Shown one piece after another: positions 1 through 9,340 of a stretch of 64,000 nt of DNA. The stretch is taken from positions 186,001 to 250,000 of the forward strand of contig NZ_CP015820.1 of assembly GCF_002007485.1 (NCBI RefSeq), written 5' to 3'. Positions within the stretch are counted from its first letter, which is position 1, and the number at the start of each line of letters is the position of its first letter. This DNA comes from Ditibartonella apihabitans. GTDB lineage: Bacteria; Pseudomonadota; Alphaproteobacteria; Rhizobiales; Rhizobiaceae. Made by a program: the position numbers and the translations under genes. The notes below the pieces were generated by a model. It saw nothing but the letters and a program-made list of their open reading frames with translations, made no database searches and was not told the DNA's origin.

Positions 1-212
1 CGAATATTTTTTTCAAGGTCGACATGAGCAACCTGACCTGTCGCATGGACACCGGCATCGGTACGACCTGCACCGAAAATTGTCACTTTTTCACCTGAAA
101 ACGCAAAAACGGCTTCTTCAATGGCAGCTTGAACGGTTCTTAAGCCATCCTGTCTTTGCCAACCGCAATAATTTGTCCCGTCATATTCAATTGTTAATTT
201 GAAACGCGCCAT
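1..212 (-). CDS. truA: tRNA pseudouridine synthase A (partial, C-terminal part outside window)
   Basis: Only the first 70 or so codons lie in the window; the gene runs off the left edge. The protein starts [19 protein letters not shown] and contains [17 protein letters not shown], the TruA active-site motif whose aspartate is the catalytic residue. TruA makes pseudouridine at positions 38-40 in the anticodon stem of many tRNAs. The ATG is one base away from the fmt stop codon, so truA is the last visible gene of a def-fmt-truA operon, an order common in alphaproteobacteria. Confidence 0.95.
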   Translation of the reverse strand, partial: MARFKLTIEYDGTNYCGWQRQDGLRTVQAAIEEAVFAFSGEKVTIFGAGRTDAGVHATGQVAHVDLEKNI

Positions 213-213
213 A

Positions 214-1143
214 TCAATAGACTTTTGTTACATGAAAACCATGCAAGAAAGTTTCAACATCCATGGCCTTGCCACCGGCTTTTTGTAGCCGTGTAATTTG
301 CAAACGACCTTCGCCACAATGGATTGTCAAAGTTTCAGGGTCGACATGACCGACACCAAGTGAAGAACCTTCAACAAGTTTTGCTTTTAATAACTTGACG
401 CGTTCCTGTTTGCCGGAAATTTCCATCTCGCACCAGCTTCCCGGAAAAGGCGATAGCCCGCATATACGTTTTTGTAACTCTTTTGCCGGTTTCGACCAGT
501 CAATGCGGGTTTCATCCTTGGTGATTTTTTTTGCATAAGTTGCCCCTTCCGATTTCTGGGGGGTTAATACCAAATCACCTTGTTCCAGTTTTTCCATGGT
601 TTCAACCATGAGAGGGGCGGCAATTTTTTCCAATTCGTCATAAAGTTCGCCTGCGGTCATATCGGGGGCAATGTCGATTGATTTTGAAAGTGCGATAGGG
701 CCGGTATCAAGGCCTTCATCCATTTTCATAATCATCATACCGGTTGTTTTATCACCGGCCATAATTGCCCGCTGGATGGGAGCCGCACCACGCCAACGTG
801 GCAACAGTGAAGCGTGACCATTAAAACAGCCAAAACGCGGCGCTTCAAGAATGGCTTTTGGCAATAAAAGCCCGTAAGCCACGACAATTGCCGCATCCAG
901 ATTGAATGATGAAAAACGTTCCTGCTCATGCCGGTCTTTCAAGCTTTTCGGAGTAAAAACCGGAATTCCCAATTTTTCGGCTGCCGAGGCAACCGGTGTG
1001 GGGGTAAGCTCCAATCCGCGCCGGCCTGCCGGTCGTGGTGGCTGGCTATAGACAGCCACAATCTCGTGGCCTGCCTGATGAAGTGCTTCAAGGACGGGAA
1101 CCGAAAATTCCGGCGTTCCCATAAAGGCAAGCCGCAACGGCAT
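214..1143 (-). CDS. fmt: methionyl-tRNA formyltransferase
   Basis: A 309-residue protein of normal family length. It formylates the amino group of Met-tRNA(fMet) with 10-formyl-tetrahydrofolate, giving the bacterial initiator tRNA. The N-terminal formyltransferase domain (about residues 1-190) shows the [17 protein letters not shown] signature and the downstream MDEGLDTG motif that carries the catalytic Asp. The C-terminal OB-like domain (about 205-300) helps bind tRNA. The ATG overlaps the def stop codon by one base (TAATG), so def and fmt are probably translationally coupled. They form one functional pair: formylation here, deformylation by Def. Confidence 0.97.
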   Translation of the reverse strand: MPLRLAFMGTPEFSVPVLEALHQAGHEIVAVYSQPPRPAGRRGLELTPTPVASAAEKLGIPVFTPKSLKDRHEQERFSSFNLDAAIVVAYGLLLPKAILEAPRFGCFNGHASLLPRWRGAAPIQRAIMAGDKTTGMMIMKMDEGLDTGPIALSKSIDIAPDMTAGELYDELEKIAAPLMVETMEKLEQGDLVLTPQKSEGATYAKKITKDETRIDWSKPAKELQKRICGLSPFPGSWCEMEISGKQERVKLLKAKLVEGSSLGVGHVDPETLTIHCGEGRLQITRLQKAGGKAMDVETFLHGFHVTKVY

Positions 1144-1673
1144 TATAATCGTGCTCCGCTTTGTGCTTTTTCTTTGGCCAGTTTTTTAAATTTGCGAATG
1201 ACCATATCACGTTTCAGTCTGGATATATGGTCGATAAACAGAACGCCATTGAGGTGGTCAATTTCGTGTTGCAAACAGGTTGCGAGCAATCCGTCCGCCT
1301 CGATTTCACTCTCTTTACCCTCGCGATCAAGATAGCTTACGCGTACACGTTTTGGCCGCTCGACTTCTGCGTAATAGTCGGGAATGGAAAGGCACCCTTC
1401 CTCATAAACGTTAGGCTCGTCGGAGCGCCACAAAATTTGTGGATTGATAAAAACCCGAGGTTCTTTGGGCTCGTCTTTACCGGCAACATCAATCACCAAC
1501 AGGCGTAACGGTTCTCCGATCTGGATTGCTGCCAGTCCGATGCCGGGCGCTTCATACATTGTCTCCAGCATATCATCGGCCAGTTTTTGCAACGGTTGAT
1601 CAACGCGCTCGATCGGTTTTGAAACCTTGCGCAGAATAGGATCGGGAAGAATAACTAATGGTTTTATTGACAT
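1143..1673 (-). CDS. def: peptide deformylase
   Basis: A metal-dependent hydrolase that removes the formyl group from nascent proteins. All three PDF motifs are present: [10 protein letters not shown] (motif 1, GxGLAAxQ), EGCLSIP (motif 2, with the metal-binding Cys) and QHEIDH (motif 3, HExxH). I chose the internal ATG at 1671-1673 (protein starts [15 protein letters not shown], 176 aa) because this is where family members begin; the open frame extends seven codons further upstream. It is the first gene of the def-fmt-truA operon. Confidence 0.95.
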   Translation of the reverse strand: MSIKPLVILPDPILRKVSKPIERVDQPLQKLADDMLETMYEAPGIGLAAIQIGEPLRLLVIDVAGKDEPKEPRVFINPQILWRSDEPNVYEEGCLSIPDYYAEVERPKRVRVSYLDREGKESEIEADGLLATCLQHEIDHLNGVLFIDHISRLKRDMVIRKFKKLAKEKAQSGARL

Positions 1674-1774
1674 AAAGAAGAGGTAATCAATCACATTTCA
1701 TACGTCAATGTGATAATGTTGATTTTCGCAGCCTTTTGATCGCTTTGTGACCGGAAAACCGCTAATCTTGAAAA

Positions 1775-2965
1775 ATGTTTGATTCGTCTTCACATTCTTT
1801 AATCACAATTGCAGGTTTCGCTGTTAATCTGATGGATTGCATGCTTCTGATCCTTGCTGCCATTCTCGTTATTTTGGTTGTTACGATTATTGGCGGTAAC
1901 AGGCGTCGTTCGATTCTTGCAACCCAGGTTGCAGAACGGGCAAGAGACGCCGAAATCCACATGAACGAGCTTTTGAAAACACAAGCCGAAATGCAAGGGC
2001 GTATGCAAACAATGGCCGAGATATTCGGTCGTCGGCAGGCCGAACTCAACCAGTCGATTCGCGAACAATTGACCGGCATGAGCAACAATCTTGGCCAGAC
2101 AATCAATGCGCAGACAAAATCGACGCACGAAAATCTTGCCAGATTACAGGAAAGACTGGCAATTATTGACACGGCGCAAAACAATATCCAGTCGCTTGCC
2201 GGCCAAGTTGTCCAGTTACAGGCGATTTTGAGCAACAAACAAACCCGCGGAGCGTTCGGGCAGGGAAGAATGGAAGCCATTATTTCCGATGCTTTGCCAC
2301 CCAATGCCTATGCTTTTCAAGCAACACTTTCCAATGGCACACGGCCGGATTGTCTGGTCTTTATGCCAAATCATGCCCCGTCATTGGTCATTGATGCAAA
2401 ATTCCCTCTGGAAGCCTGGAATAATATGCGCGAGGCACCGACGCCTCAGGAAAAACAGGCTGCCGAACGTCAGTTCCAGACCGATATGGATACGCATATA
2501 AAAGCGATTTCCGGAAAATATATCATTCCTGGAGAAACACAGGATACAGCCTTCATGTTTGTGCCTTCGGAATCAATTTTCGCGACAATCCACGAAGATT
2601 TCGAAGGAATTGTACAAAAAGCCAATCGTGCGCGTGTCATCATTGTTTCACCATCTCTTCTGATGTTATCGATTCAGGTGGTGCAAGCCATTATGAAAGA
2701 TGCCCGTATGCGCGAACAGGCACATTTGATACAAACCGAAGTCGGGCGCTTGATGGAAGAGGTTGTGCGGCTTGATGATCGGGTAACCAAATTGCAAGGT
2801 CACTTTAAAAACGCTTCCAAAGATGTCGAGGATATCCTTACGACGACCGGAAAAATCAAAAACCGTGGAGACCGTATTGAACAACTCGATTTGAAAGAGC
2901 CGGAAAAAACCAATCGGCCATCAACAGAGCCTGCGCAGCAATTGGGGCTCGATATTCAAAAATAG
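1775..2965 (+). CDS. rmuC: DNA recombination protein RmuC
   Basis: A 396-residue protein of the RmuC family. In E. coli RmuC limits inversions at short inverted repeats and has a predicted nuclease-like fold; its molecular role is still poorly defined. The sequence has one N-terminal membrane segment (about residues 15-40, LLILAAILVILVVTIIG), a long Gln/Arg/Glu-rich coiled coil (about 50-150) and the conserved RmuC domain (about 165-345) with DAKFPLEAW and FVPSESIFA. It is transcribed divergently from def, with a 100-bp shared upstream region. The ribosome binding site is weak. It stands alone, with no partner on either side. Confidence 0.93.
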   Translation: MFDSSSHSLITIAGFAVNLMDCMLLILAAILVILVVTIIGGNRRRSILATQVAERARDAEIHMNELLKTQAEMQGRMQTMAEIFGRRQAELNQSIREQLTGMSNNLGQTINAQTKSTHENLARLQERLAIIDTAQNNIQSLAGQVVQLQAILSNKQTRGAFGQGRMEAIISDALPPNAYAFQATLSNGTRPDCLVFMPNHAPSLVIDAKFPLEAWNNMREAPTPQEKQAAERQFQTDMDTHIKAISGKYIIPGETQDTAFMFVPSESIFATIHEDFEGIVQKANRARVIIVSPSLLMLSIQVVQAIMKDARMREQAHLIQTEVGRLMEEVVRLDDRVTKLQGHFKNASKDVEDILTTTGKIKNRGDRIEQLDLKEPEKTNRPSTEPAQQLGLDIQK

Positions 2966-3130
2966 CTGAGAGCCAAGCAAGCTGCCAGAACTTCATCAAG
3001 AGAACTGCCAGAGTTCAAAAATCAATATAGAGAGATATTTCGCCCCGTTCGCCACTGACATATTAACAGTGACGCGTATTGCGGCGATATTAAAAGGCCA
3101 CATGGAAAGGCTGCATTAGAAGGTTGCATG

Positions 3131-3170
3131 AAAAGGTTGCGGCATAGACAGCGAAATCTCTGCCGCAACC
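3131..3170 (-). terminator. rho-independent terminator of the autotransporter gene
   Basis: A perfect 10-bp inverted repeat, GGTTGCGGCA (3135-3144) and TGCCGCAACC (3161-3170), separated by 16 bases. Read on the minus strand it is followed by TTTT, as expected for the end of the minus-strand gene that stops at 3204. The rest of the 2966-3203 gap shows no gene. Confidence 0.7.
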
Positions 3171-3203
3171 TCGTATTTTATTCACGAACGCCGGATGAAA
3201 GTG

Positions 3204-5564
3204 TTACCAGCGGTAACCAATACCGACTTTACCGGAAATTTCGTCACGTTTACCGGCAACGCCTTTAACACCGGCATTGGCAACCCAGCCTTGCATACCC
3301 TGATTTTGCTCGTATTTGCCGCCAACTTCAAAGACGGCACTTGCCCCGCTGAAGTCAGGCTTGTCAACGCGATAGCTGTCGAGTTTACCTTCGATCTCGC
3401 CATCAAGTTCCTGTTCCCAGGCGGCACCTGCATAAAGCTTTGCTTCTTGCGTTACTTTATGGTCGACACGTGCTCCCAAATGTGTGCGCACGGAGTTGGC
3501 ACTGTCGAAGCCTAAATGTTCGTCAGCTTTTGTTACGGTGCTAAAATCTTCAATTCGTGTCCACAATAAACGGCCGTTCAAAGTAAGTTTGTTGTCAGGC
3601 GAAATTTCGAGTTCTTTACCACCGCCAATATGGAAACCGTAATAGTTCGAGCTTTTATCGTCGAAGCGGCCATTCACGATGTCGCCGCTCTTGAAATCCC
3701 GTTTGACACGTCCACCGCGTCCCGACCCGTCGATAAACCAGCCATTATCCCAGGTTTGTTTCGCGTAAAGACCGGCACCCGTGTAGCTGAAGTCACCTTT
3801 TCCATGAATGCTTTGATGATAGGTATCATAGTCGCCGTCTCCATGCTCGACAAAGACAGTCGCAAGAAGATTGCCTTGATCTTCATGGTAACGGATACCG
3901 GCGCCGCCCATCAAATGATAACCGTCATTCTTGATATGGCTTCCGGTTTCTACTTTTTGTCTGAAACCGCTACCTTGTAAAAAAGCTACCCCTTCAACAG
4001 TTTCGCCAAATTTTTTGACATCCATCGGCAAAACATAGTCATCAATTGATGCAATCTGGTCAGCACCATAATTAAGGGCATTAAGTGCGGCAGCATTGCT
4101 TTGGAAATAAGCATTGGCTTTGGCACGGTTAATGGTTACTGCACCATGGTTGTCGGTATAGATGTTGCCTTTTCCGTCATCTTTTCCGATAAGGTCGGGC
4201 TTATTGTTATCACCATTATTATTGCCGGCATTGTTACCTTGATCGGTTCCCTCGCCGTTATTTTCGGGTGCCTTGTTTCCTTTAAGCGAAGCAACCAGAT
4301 TTTCTCTCTCTGTCGAAATATCAAAGTTCCAATTTTTAGCGCCGTTCGAGACACTCGCTTCTGTAGTTTTGGAAATTCCTACAACATCGCCTTCAATCAA
4401 TCTGATCTGATCACCCGGGCTTAAACGGCGCAAATCGGCGCCGGCAAGTTTCAGCACGACTGCGGCATTATTGATTGCAACTTTGCCATTACCTGTCATC
4501 CTCAATAAGGAATCGCCATTTTGAACGTTTTCAGGCAGATAGAAAATTAAGTTCGAATTTGGGCCTAAAGTGAGATCGTTTTCAATCGAAAATTTTGCAG
4601 GATTTATAAAATCGCTACTGCTGATATTTTCGCTATCGGGATCGGTTACCCTTTTTCCGATTGTCAGTGACGAAATAGAATATTCGCCATTTCCTGTGAT
4701 TGTGACTTTGCGGCCCATACCGATTGTCACATTACCGAATGTCACACCCGTGTTACTATTTGAGGGCCGAGATTGGGTGTTATCAAGATTAAGTGTGAGA
4801 TTACCGTTGCTCGCGTCTAATTGTTTGGTTTCAAACTTGAACTCGCCGTCTTGGCGTGTGAGGTTGATAGAGACATCCTCACCGCCGACAATTACAGATC
4901 CCGCCAAGAATTCAATACCACCGGCGTTATTTTTGTTCGGATCGTTGCCGCCCGCTTTTCCACTTGTAATACTTATACTTTTCGTAACCGTGATTTTTTT
5001 GTTGGAACCCCTTAGGTGCACGTACCCTCCTGTTCCACCAGCTCCAACAGTTCCTGACTGGTCTTCTGGTAATAAAGCAGGATTTCCTCCATCGCCGGCC
5101 TCAAGAATAATATTTTCTATACTGATATCCTTCTCAATATTGGCCTCGACATTTGCTCCTAGGCCGCCATTATTGCCATTGAATTCTTTACCTGACGCGA
5201 TATCGCCAACGTTGAAGCCATCGAGCGCATTTTTCTGATCGTCAGTCAACGTGTTTTTTCCGGCTATCTTATCACTGTTGCTTGCATCGTCTGCACCACC
5301 AGCACCACCAGCGCCACCATTCTCGCCCGAACCTTGGCCACCATGACCGCGAATATCAGGCTTTTCCGCGCTAATAAGAGCACCTGCACCATAACCACCA
5401 TTTCCGGTTAGCGACCCGCCACCGCCGCCGCCACCGGACAGATAAATCGATTGTGCCATAACCGGTTGGATAGCTGTCAGGGAAAAAATGCTAATTCCTA
5501 AACTTCCTGCCAGTGCCGTGGCTCCCAACCAATTGGAACGAAATTTTCGACTTAAGCAGTACAT
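3204..5564 (-). CDS. classical (type Va) autotransporter
   Basis: A 786-residue protein with three parts. Residues 1-38 are a long signal peptide (about MYCLSRKFRSNWLG to PVMAQ). A Gly/Asn-rich passenger follows; it opens with a run of seven glycines after SIYLS and continues with beta-helix-like, low-complexity sequence to about residue 480. The last 270 residues are an autotransporter beta-barrel (YHLMGGAGIRYHED, TGAGLYAKQTWDNGWF, RTHLGARVDHK) ending in GKVGIGYRW, with the terminal aromatic residue typical of outer-membrane barrels. I chose the ATG at 5562-5564 because TCCGAGG lies nine bases upstream; a TTG 12 codons earlier is open but has no such site. The passenger is probably exported to the cell surface. 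Its target, such as host adhesion or aggregation, cannot be read from the sequence. Confidence 0.88.
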   Translation of the reverse strand: MYCLSRKFRSNWLGATALAGSLGISIFSLTAIQPVMAQSIYLSGGGGGGGSLTGNGGYGAGALISAEKPDIRGHGGQGSGENGGAGGAGGADDASNSDKIAGKNTLTDDQKNALDGFNVGDIASGKEFNGNNGGLGANVEANIEKDISIENIILEAGDGGNPALLPEDQSGTVGAGGTGGYVHLRGSNKKITVTKSISITSGKAGGNDPNKNNAGGIEFLAGSVIVGGEDVSINLTRQDGEFKFETKQLDASNGNLTLNLDNTQSRPSNSNTGVTFGNVTIGMGRKVTITGNGEYSISSLTIGKRVTDPDSENISSSDFINPAKFSIENDLTLGPNSNLIFYLPENVQNGDSLLRMTGNGKVAINNAAVVLKLAGADLRRLSPGDQIRLIEGDVVGISKTTEASVSNGAKNWNFDISTERENLVASLKGNKAPENNGEGTDQGNNAGNNNGDNNKPDLIGKDDGKGNIYTDNHGAVTINRAKANAYFQSNAAALNALNYGADQIASIDDYVLPMDVKKFGETVEGVAFLQGSGFRQKVETGSHIKNDGYHLMGGAGIRYHEDQGNLLATVFVEHGDGDYDTYHQSIHGKGDFSYTGAGLYAKQTWDNGWFIDGSGRGGRVKRDFKSGDIVNGRFDDKSSNYYGFHIGGGKELEISPDNKLTLNGRLLWTRIEDFSTVTKADEHLGFDSANSVRTHLGARVDHKVTQEAKLYAGAAWEQELDGEIEGKLDSYRVDKPDFSGASAVFEVGGKYEQNQGMQGWVANAGVKGVAGKRDEISGKVGIGYRW

Positions 5565-5747
5565 GAGAAATGACCTCGGAATGAATAAAATTGAGTTCAA
5601 TTCTCTTTTTCAAGTCTAAACAAAAGGTTGCAATCGCCGCTCGTTAACACGTAAACGGGAGAAAACTTGAAATCATGGTTAATGAACATCTTAATAATCT
5701 GTTAAGAGGAACATTATATCTTTACCAATTAAAAAGAGGTATTGATC

Positions 5748-6335
5748 ATGAAGCGCATAGTGTTTCTCGTGGCGCTTGTAGCGGTGCTGGCCGGTTGTGC
5801 ATCAAAGGCCCCCACACATACAAATAATGTTTGCGCCGTCTTTGACCAAAAGGATGGTTTCTTCAATAACTGGGAGAAATCGGCCAAAAAAGCTGAAAGC
5901 CGTTATGGCATTCCGATGCCGATTATCATGGCAACGATGAATACCGAATCGGGCTATAAGCATAATGCACGTCCTCCCAGAAAAAAATTGTTCGGGTTTA
6001 TTCCATGGAAACGTCGCTCTTCCGCCTATGGTTATTCGCAGGCTCTTGACGGGACTTGGGAACATTATATCCGTGCGACAGGCAACCGTGGTGCAAAGCG
6101 TACCAATTTTGCCGATGCTGCGGATTTTATTGGCTGGTATCACAGTCAAAGCGTAAGGCTGAATGGCATCAACCCGAATAACGCTTATGCTCTTTATCTT
6201 AATTATTATATGGGCCATAGCGCTTATGCCCGTACAGGCGGAAGAGCAAGCAGTGCTATTTTGTCAGCCGCAGAAAGAACAGATCAGATGGCTCGCCGTT
6301 ATGACCAGCAATTGCGCCGTTGCGGGCGCCGTTAG
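5748..6335 (+). CDS. lipoprotein with lytic-transglycosylase-like (SLT) fold
   Basis: A 195-residue lipoprotein. The signal peptide MKRIVFLVALVAVLAGC has a clear lipobox (LAGC, lipidated Cys17). The mature part has the lysozyme-like region YGIPMPIIMATMNTESGY, where the Glu of NTESGY matches the catalytic Glu of SLT transglycosylases, followed by SAYGYSQALDGTW and a tyrosine-rich stretch, as in SLT domains. It probably cleaves peptidoglycan glycan strands from the outer- or inner-membrane face. The ATG at 5748 has AAGAGG eight bases upstream; a TTG two codons earlier is less likely. It diverges from the autotransporter gene, and envelope remodelling next to a surface protein is plausible but unproven. 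Confidence 0.8.
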   Translation: MKRIVFLVALVAVLAGCASKAPTHTNNVCAVFDQKDGFFNNWEKSAKKAESRYGIPMPIIMATMNTESGYKHNARPPRKKLFGFIPWKRRSSAYGYSQALDGTWEHYIRATGNRGAKRTNFADAADFIGWYHSQSVRLNGINPNNAYALYLNYYMGHSAYARTGGRASSAILSAAERTDQMARRYDQQLRRCGRR

Positions 6336-6405
6336 ATAAGAAATACTGTGCTGTTATCCTTAAAAACGGGATTTGGCCTATTGTTATAAAATCGGGTAAA
6401 AAATG

Positions 6406-6433
6406 GGCGCATGACCAAACAGGATCATGCGCC
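6406..6433. terminator. bidirectional rho-independent terminator
   Basis: GGCGCATGA (6406-6414) and TCATGCGCC (6425-6433) form a 9-bp stem. On the plus strand it is followed by TTTTCTTT, and on the minus strand by CATTTTTT. It sits between two convergent genes (stop at 6335 plus, stop at 6472 minus) and can serve both. Confidence 0.75.
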
Positions 6434-6471
6434 TTTTCTTTGTGCTTGACGCGGGAAAAACTTTTCCGCAA

Positions 6472-7143
6472 TCATTTATATTTTTTCATTTCAAGTTTAT
6501 GACGGGCGAGAGCTGCATTGCGATATATATCAAGCTCGTTGATTAATTTATCCCGATTGGTTTCAAGCCGGAAATTGAAACCGGAAATCATCAATTTCTT
6601 TTTTGCCTTGTCATAATAGGAGCCGCCACGACATTTTGCATTTTCTTCAGGTAAAAATCTGTCGTCTATAACAAATTCCATACCGACGGCGATGTTCATC
6701 GAATTGCTTTTTGAAGAATTGATCTGGAAATCTGTTATTCCGCGCCATGGCACAGGCGTTTTGAATACGGTGGTTTCCAATCCTTCCGGCGCCAATACCA
6801 TATAGGGGATACGGCGACGCATCATCGTGCGGATCAGAATGACAAATAACAAAAGTGCCAAGGCACCAAGAATGACCGTTGTCATCATCTTTCCTATTTG
6901 AAAATTCTGATAGGCAGTGCCAGTAAGCGCAATTCCCAATACCAGAAAGGCAAGAGGAATAAACACCCCACCTTCCCAAACTGTAATTCGGCCATTCGCC
7001 TCATTGATGATAGATTTAAGGCTTTTTTCATCATTGGGAAGTTTGACATCACTGATAAGATGGGTTTCTTCGAGTTTTTTATCGGCCAATTTTTTCTCCC
7101 AATTTTTAAAGCCGGAATCTGCGCCGTAGTTTTCGATTTTCAA
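6472..7143 (-). CDS. membrane protein of unknown function
   Basis: A 223-residue protein I do not recognise. It has a charged N-terminal part (1-55), two membrane segments (about 58-78, VFIPLAFLVLGIALTG, and 88-108, TVILGALALLLFVILI), an RRR stop-transfer cluster, and a soluble C-terminal half of PH-like character (FKTPVPWRGITDFQ, then a Lys-rich end). The layout resembles bacterial PH-domain or photosystem-assembly-type membrane proteins, but I cannot name a family. The start is a TTG at 7141-7143 with an in-frame stop upstream and no strong ribosome binding site. It ends at the shared terminator with the SLT lipoprotein gene. Confidence 0.6.
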   Translation of the reverse strand: MKIENYGADSGFKNWEKKLADKKLEETHLISDVKLPNDEKSLKSIINEANGRITVWEGGVFIPLAFLVLGIALTGTAYQNFQIGKMMTTVILGALALLLFVILIRTMMRRRIPYMVLAPEGLETTVFKTPVPWRGITDFQINSSKSNSMNIAVGMEFVIDDRFLPEENAKCRGGSYYDKAKKKLMISGFNFRLETNRDKLINELDIYRNAALARHKLEMKKYK

Positions 7144-7573
7144 ACGACGTGTCAGCTATTATTTCCTGACAGTCATAAGACCGTTATAAAGCGGTCTCTT
7201 CATATTTACTATAATTTTGTTATACGCGCGGGTGCAATTCTAAAACGCTATCGTCATTTTTATTGCAACCGGAGACAAATAGTAACAATTGATGATGGTA
7301 TCACTATATAAAGCGCAAAAGTGTTTTACGTCTTTGCCATCTTCGGGCTTTATGGTGAAACACAACCCGATAGGGGCAACGTAAGCGGCTTAACCCGCTT
7401 GGCAAAGTTTTTTAAAAGGGTGTTTTTTTAAAAGGCGTGGCCGTTTTATCCGGTTAGCAGTTTCACTACTTTTTATAGTGGAAGAGATTGCAATGGACAA
7501 AATTTGACTTATCTGTCAATCCTCGTTTCTGAACTGCGATTCTTTAGATAATTTGGCTTCGTGAGACTGTTTT
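7144..7573. other. 430-bp non-coding region with a structured RNA candidate
   Basis: No convincing gene. It holds a small inverted repeat GACCG...CGGTC near 7180 and the structured element at 7332-7413 listed separately. The rest is the promoter region of the EamA transporter gene and the upstream end of the minus-strand membrane protein gene. Confidence 0.6.
7332..7413 (+). ncRNA. candidate structured RNA (three-way junction) ending in a terminator-like U run
   Basis: An 8-bp closing stem, CTTTGCCA (7332-7339) with TGGCAAAG (7400-7407), encloses two hairpins. The first is TCGGG (7343-7347) with CCCGA (7366-7370), with an inner GTG/CAC helix. The second is AGCGG (7384-7388) with CCGCT (7395-7399). 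Six T residues follow (7408-7413). A purine-rich joint (TAGGGGCAACG) lies between the hairpins. It lies 160 bp upstream of the EamA transporter start on the same strand. I cannot match it to a known riboswitch class. It could be a small RNA or a leader element with an attenuator. Confidence 0.4.
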
Positions 7574-8494
7574 ATGAACTGGTTTAAAGCGGTAAAAATG
7601 TCTGATCACATTGTCCTCATCGGCATGTTGTTAATGCTGTTGGGTGACTTCATGTTCGCGGCCAATGATGCCATGGGTAAATGGCTGGTTGCAACATTTT
7701 CTGTTGGTCAGGTTTTGATGTTGCGTTCGATTGGTGCATTCCTCGTTCTGGGGCCAATGCTTACCACCGTCACGACACAAAATTTGTTCAAGCCCAAAAA
7801 ACCGTTTCTTATTTTGCTGCGGGTGATTTTCGCTACAATGGATACGGGGCTGTTTTATGCAGCCGTCGCTTATTTGCCTCTTGCAGATGTCGTGACATTT
7901 TATATGGCAGGACCGATCTATGTCGCAGCCGTTTCGCACTTTTTCCTGAACGAGCGTATTGGTTGGCGTCGCTGGCTTGCAATCTTTGTAGGCTTTATCG
8001 GCGTTATCATTGCGCTTCGTCCTTCATCGGCGATGCTTTCATGGCCATCAATCTTTGCGCTTCTCGGCAGTTTCGGCTTTTCAATGGTTATCGTTTTGAG
8101 CCGTGTTTTAAAAGATGTCACCGATACTGTCCTTGTTACGTGGCAAACAATCGGTGCACTTCTTGTCGGACTGGTTTTGACAATCAATCATTGGGTCGAA
8201 CCGACAATGTTGCAGTGGGGGGCTATGGCACTTTTGGGCATCGTGTCTTGCTGTGGCCATCTTTTAATCGCCCGTTCATTAAAACTTTCGCCTGCATCTG
8301 TGCTTGCTCCTTTGCAGTATACACTTTTGCTTTGGGGCATTATTTTCGGGATTGTATTTTTCGACAATTATCCCGATCGCTACATTATTATCGGGGCAGC
8401 AATCATCATTTTTGCGGGACTTTTTATTTTCCACCGCAAACAGGTGGTCGACCACAAAATCCCCAAAGAGGATATCGCCAGAATCAAGCAGTGA
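7574..8494 (+). CDS. EamA/DMT family transporter
   Basis: A 306-residue inner-membrane protein with about ten hydrophobic segments in two homologous EamA halves (about 15-145 and 160-290), as in drug/metabolite transporters of the RhaT/YdcZ superfamily. Typical motifs include DVVTFYMAGPIYVAAVSHFFLNERIGWRRW and SPASVLAPLQYTLLLWGI, each at the end of a half. The substrate cannot be told from sequence. The start is uncertain: ATG 7574 or the ATG eight codons later (MSDHIVLIG), neither with a strong ribosome binding site. It stands alone and may be controlled through the upstream structured RNA. Confidence 0.88.
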   Translation: MNWFKAVKMSDHIVLIGMLLMLLGDFMFAANDAMGKWLVATFSVGQVLMLRSIGAFLVLGPMLTTVTTQNLFKPKKPFLILLRVIFATMDTGLFYAAVAYLPLADVVTFYMAGPIYVAAVSHFFLNERIGWRRWLAIFVGFIGVIIALRPSSAMLSWPSIFALLGSFGFSMVIVLSRVLKDVTDTVLVTWQTIGALLVGLVLTINHWVEPTMLQWGAMALLGIVSCCGHLLIARSLKLSPASVLAPLQYTLLLWGIIFGIVFFDNYPDRYIIIGAAIIIFAGLFIFHRKQVVDHKIPKEDIARIKQ

Positions 8495-8674
8495 AACGCA
8501 TATTATTTGTTTTAGAAAAGTGGTTTTTACCGGAACATTACTAAGATTTAATAAAGTTCAGACTAAAGGATCTTTTTTTATCGAAATTTTGCCTTATTAT
8601 AAGTTCAGTTAGTTACTTGTACAAACTTGTCATAAGGACATGTTATTTTATTCATTTGTAAAGGGAGTATTAAA

Positions 8675-9253
8675 TTGAAAAAAATACTGCTTGCGTCAGT
8701 GTTTGCTTCGTCAATGCTTGCACCGGCTTTTATTTCTTCTGCTCTGGCTGCTCCAACACCGCCGCCAGCTCATGGTGAACATCAGCCAAAGCCGCCTCAT
8801 CACAAGGGGCCGGAAGCCGAAGGCCCGAAGGGGCCAAGAGGGCCGGAACATTTCAAAGGACCACACGCAGGATTGCACATGGCCGAGAAACTTTCGGCAA
8901 TGGAAACGGCTTTGGGAATTCGCTCGAACCAGTTGGATGCCTGGCGCAAATATACGTCCAGTCTTGTCGATTTGGTTGATGTTACGCTTCCGCCGCCGCC
9001 CGCTCCCGATGTAAAACCTGCTCCCGATGCTGTGAAACCTATTTTTGGTGAACCCATTGCCGATAGAGCCATTGATCGGGCGGAAAAAGCCAAAAAATTC
9101 AAAACAGCAGCCGAAGAACTACGCAAAGTATTGGACGCTGATCAATTGAACAAGTTGGAACGCTATGCGTTGCCACATCCGGGACCAAAAGACGGGCCTG
9201 AAGGTCCGAAAGGTCCGGATGCTCCGGAACCTCCGGCAGAACCACATCCGTAA
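8675..9253 (+). CDS. Spy/CpxP-like periplasmic protein with proline/glycine-rich flanks
   Basis: A 192-residue secreted protein with a signal peptide (MKKILLASVFASSMLA to SALA). The core, MAEKLSAMETALGIRSNQLDAWRKYTSSL, then KFKTAAEELRKVLDADQLNKLERY, resembles LTXXQ/Spy-type helical proteins of alphaproteobacteria, whose E. coli relatives are periplasmic chaperones. The core is flanked by GPK/GPE-rich segments (KGPEAEGPKGPRGPEHFKGP before it and GPKDGPEGPKGPDAPEPP after it). The start is a TTG at 8675; AAGGGAGT seven bases upstream supports it. A strong terminator follows. A role in envelope stress is inference from the family. Confidence 0.72.
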   Translation: MKKILLASVFASSMLAPAFISSALAAPTPPPAHGEHQPKPPHHKGPEAEGPKGPRGPEHFKGPHAGLHMAEKLSAMETALGIRSNQLDAWRKYTSSLVDLVDVTLPPPPAPDVKPAPDAVKPIFGEPIADRAIDRAEKAKKFKTAAEELRKVLDADQLNKLERYALPHPGPKDGPEGPKGPDAPEPPAEPHP

Positions 9254-9315
9254 GCGGTATATCAGACATCGCTGCATTCTCAGTGATGAAACTTTATTAA
9301 AGCACTAAATTTACG

Positions 9316-9340
9316 CCCGGTCGAAAGACCGGGTTTTTTT
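9316..9340 (+). terminator. rho-independent terminator
   Basis: CCCGGTC (9316-9322), loop GAAA, GACCGGG (9327-9333), then seven T. It ends the transcript of the Spy/CpxP-like gene. Confidence 0.9.

Noticed and set aside
4570..5238. 222-codon plus-strand frame opposite the autotransporter passenger
   Set aside because: A shadow of the Gly/Asn-rich passenger codons; no start signal.
7332..7407. 76-base folded element checked as a possible tRNA
   Set aside because: The length and closing stem are suggestive, but there is no T-loop TTCGA, no D-arm/anticodon-arm spacing and only two inner hairpins.
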